From the IMG/VR virus record IMGVR_UViG_3300047562_001282, positions 1 through 24,916 of that record: a stretch of DNA of 24,916 bases; one strand, written 5' to 3'. How positions within the stretch are numbered: position 1 is the first letter of the stretch; each line of letters opens with the position of its first letter. The DNA is from a virus. The notes under the pieces are model-generated. The model saw only the letters and a list, made by a program, of their open reading frames with translations. It was not told the origin of the DNA and did not search any database. The translations under genes were made by a program, and so were the position numbers. Of this stretch, positions 24,401-24,916 are shown in pieces.

Positions 24401-24916
24401 CTGGAGCAATTGAGTCTGTTCAAATTGAAAATGGAGGATCTGGGTTTGCTGCCGATGAAGGCGGTAATTTCACATATTCCAATGTTGCTATTTCGGGTGG
24501 AGGAGGAACAGGATTAGAATTAACTATTACAGTTGCTGACGGAGTAGTAACTAATGTTGTTGTTGCTAATTCTGGTAAAAATTACCCCTCAGATTTTACT
24601 ATATCTCCACCAACAGAGATTGGAACTGGTGGTTCTGGATTAATCCTTAGAGCAAAACGTGCTCAAGTTGATAAGCAAGAAGGTGATATCGGTATTGATA
24701 TTGCTAGAGCAACATCAGATACTTTATCAGATGAAGAGTATGGTACGGTTGGTGTAGTAAGACTAAGAAAATCCCAGTTTGATGTTGGCCCAAATGGATC
24801 GGTAAGATTGTATACTGGGATTGATTCTGGTCTAGATGCCGATTTGTTAGATGGTAACCAAAGTGGATATTATAGAAATGCTGATAATATTAATCAAGGT
24901 AGATTAAAACCAGCAT
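18448..24916 (+). CDS. Very large tail-fibre-like protein, 3'-truncated by the window (at least 2156 aa)
   Basis: I translated the frame from the ATG at 18448 to the window end with no stop, so the gene continues beyond it. N-terminus: MSFQLNSDREQLVGVDSTII, then FQAKIDNTSGLPRVGINRTG, an anchor type seen in cyanophage fibres. Two GSGY-type beta modules follow (62-137), then KVATTEYVLNLA (279-290). Residues 306-325, GDDDNDGRSPVNPVRTIKRA, with IIIAGGEYLEDNPISIPPDA after them, look like the start of a DUF1565-type right-handed beta-helix. A duplicated helical Cys-containing module with KCRRDI spans 758-1173. KLPTQKAVRDYI (1576-1587) is a common phage-fibre motif. More GSGY modules lie at 1703-1790 and 1986-2070, and the visible end has a LLDG..SGYYRNADNIN motif, usual before fibre tips. 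The receptor-binding end is therefore outside the window. A host-contact role is inferred from the family type; sugar-degrading activity is not claimed. Confidence 0.87.
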   Translation, partial: MSFQLNSDREQLVGVDSTIIGTSSVRIRSGAGEDQREIFQAKIDNTSGLPRVGINRTGRRVDSITVTSAGLGYTDTPTINISAPTLPGGIQAVASAVTDSNGRIISIGIDNQGDGYEFPPTVTITGGNGSGAAATSALDTIDFELDVNGAIRTSTSIISDTANILNLDIDNLVTPDVKYRAADFKTWANGTGVRFPSSPTPVNKNDYFYEGSNIYQALDTGITGLIPPFHEDGIELNGDVRFKHIGYRVNSPDLPFFGESGDSGIFPRSITPLLGDRSDKVATTEYVLNLATNDVGGRIYVSEQIGDDDNDGRSPVNPVRTIKRACQLAWETPGVKESIIIAGGEYLEDNPISIPPDASIVGDNLRLVIIRPENIGKHIFKFGDKNYVIGVTYQDKVNSSGASVGTWDFAMVFDDKQRIIYDKTANGDFGTNFTIGHQFFGPDSFQALFSFNDAGLTALSAGITMFGANTGTTARVGTVEFDINDPQNPDAYKEGRITDLTRVSGAGFQNSETFYYGGTGTTKWAPSTQYQIGDIVWSDAILPGGALVAYVYTVTTAGISGTVQPTHTFGIEPNGTAAFEYTRQAYSVNLSQIESTRAEGEVVFTGDEYETVNPLPITRIDFSLQGTFNDGFQNDIYGDSEDLGGIVFYTNPLEGANNIHDFKEGEEIEITGMPSAPDDLSFLNGKHRIYKVIEDADGRARRFVLPKKLDPALNLNEIDDWDPDSVGAVVSVKTYSKSVTLSLLNSPNKFPVAQPVARRYQDACLLIRNNINYIADEVVRKINDQFKKEYFSVYEISGNTFKIYLGTSRFAHNYVNGGTVRFNNTNYSITNFEYDHDGTGEATITTATNAGLSEDDTVKLSGIVVSCIIDGVVTEKTYPSFNIPVSDQKCRRDIGHFLNAIIQDLEFGSNYNTINAARKYFAAGQVEYVDYEIIQTVRAIEYARELAIYAMRKWRTGNGTPVDPVYVSQYTSLDQYVDPTVIDDPASPACANVASAINTLSYLFVDIISNQASGTYLDGAYLIARNRDFIADEAYQLTKQQYPSLGLDDVDERKCRRDINYILSGVLRDLVLGGNAGSVNAAEFYFQGTTLTGVPASELGATRFAFTKVRDLSILAMRNWYQSGGAGSQYTPLYSIIPQFTDNTILVDPAGTPWCADVEASLTTSFELIDGILEFADDNTSPTAIQPGSTVRTTGTLYSGDNVISYPDNVLRDVNNNFVTIRAVYDDLPIISASPYTQNASIISKLGGSGALIDGSKVKNPNCPFPGLSDGRATFPNQGKSMVASAFTIVSEQNGIGYKIIEDGYVQLVSVFCIFCVDGILAESGGYASVTNSASNFGTYALRSRGYRREPYEFDSGYTATEGYQRAFIDVVSESITQFTEFTIDNIGRIPLEHYIVKVDGYESADLDDEYFIDKVEVLREGPPYRARITVTSGSGAGVIQLRNKSTGLLASPAELTSKNIALHRPSIVNSSSHTWEFVGSGVDYNALPENGGLKIDSNEQVSEDYGRTYVSGTDELGDFKVGTFAKIENRTGNITFTGTVSISEVEFLKLRGGDVVVTGFDNSNTLGGALSSDSKLPTQKAVRDYIINNLGQYLNKNYSTNPVPRALVELTDEGKISESQLPASSPIEVYSVDTEQERLSLEGVNAGDIVIESGAAYILNTDSDSLFLGINVDSSLQFTVNDIFTGSTTNGKIQLTEYRPGVIKTITVTDPGSGYSTSNPPTVVINDNGTQIGHVPAVARAIVAGGEIVAIELVLSDSYIGGKGYLGTPTISFTNTSGGAGATATVSLESRLYGDIVNNIKIEAIDTIQSSDVPAETVDVIRVVNTSGSNPNNWVSLNTQAVQANAIEGVIGTGNLAENATLEANSNTVLYGDSSYKKVVKSFRGTETRYFIKTAEASGADYLVFESTSNNQTGLLLEGHSVTNVTGVQAGTTITQIATFTVGQTTYKRVTLSDGLTSSVPVGTVVEFIRPASPVLIESNLRTSGAIESVQIENGGSGFAADEGGNFTYSNVAISGGGGTGLELTITVADGVVTNVVVANSGKNYPSDFTISPPTEIGTGGSGLILRAKRAQVDKQEGDIGIDIARATSDTLSDEEYGTVGVVRLRKSQFDVGPNGSVRLYTGIDSGLDADLLDGNQSGYYRNADNINQGRLKPA
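20719..21957 (+). repeat. Duplicated helical module with conserved cysteines in the second fibre
   Basis: Copy 1 has NNINYIADEVVRKI (from residue 769), KCRRDIGHFLNAIIQDLEFG (889-908) and SPACANVASAINTLSYLF (from 987). Copy 2 has NRDFIADEAYQL (from 1026), KCRRDINYILSGVLRDLVLG (1054-1073) and TPWCADVEASLTTSFELI (from 1152). The KCRRDI and second-Cys positions repeat at exactly 165 residues (C890/C1055, C990/C1155), while the IADE helices are 256 apart because copy 1 carries an extra beta-rich stretch of about 91 residues. Confidence 0.8.

Overview
The window is a stretch of the late structural module of a marine T4-like myovirus, most probably a cyanophage of the Synechococcus/Prochlorococcus type (Kyanoviridae-like). 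Every gene lies on the + strand, packing is almost gap-free, base composition is AT-rich, and the proteins are baseplate and tail-fibre types. The firmest anchor is a homologue of T4 gp8 (baseplate wedge), recognised by its C-terminal GD/E-hIYhENR...DQxE signature and by the blocks before it. The host is inferred from the style of the proteins and composition; no photosynthesis gene or tRNA lies here, so a phage of another marine bacterium cannot be excluded.

Layout: (1) 1-2563, the 3' part of a large virion protein that begins before the window and stands where T4 has gp7; (2) 2609-4450, gp8; (3) 4509-12587, a 2692-residue DUF4815-type virion protein; (4) 12587-12787, a 66-residue coiled-coil protein overlapping both neighbours; (5) 12774-17876, a 1700-residue fibre-like protein with cupredoxin-like domains; (6) 17883-18398, a 171-residue small virion protein; (7) 18448 to the window end, a fibre-like protein of at least 2156 residues that runs off the edge. 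No stretch over 300 bases lacks a gene. The largest gaps are 45-58 bases, and they carry late-promoter-like boxes and ribosome binding sites.

Regulation: T4-type late promoter boxes (TATAAATA, or the shorter CTAAATA) sit 36-55 bases before gp8, the DUF4815 gene, the first fibre and the second fibre, so each large structural gene seems to have its own late start. Before the DUF4815 gene a 15-bp inverted repeat contains both the box and the ribosome binding site.

The proteins probably act together at the distal end of the tail: wedge proteins, a giant protein joining wedge to appendages, and trimeric or beta-rich fibres that contact the host. Their most striking trait is modular growth. The same small glycine-rich beta module (GSGYTxPPxVxI...GxGxGAxA) recurs in all five large genes, including inside the normally conserved gp8. 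In the first fibre, one cupredoxin-like domain keeps all four type-1 copper ligands and is split by a nested insertion, while its paralogue has lost all four. No RNA genes, CRISPR arrays, insertion sequences or integration genes were seen.
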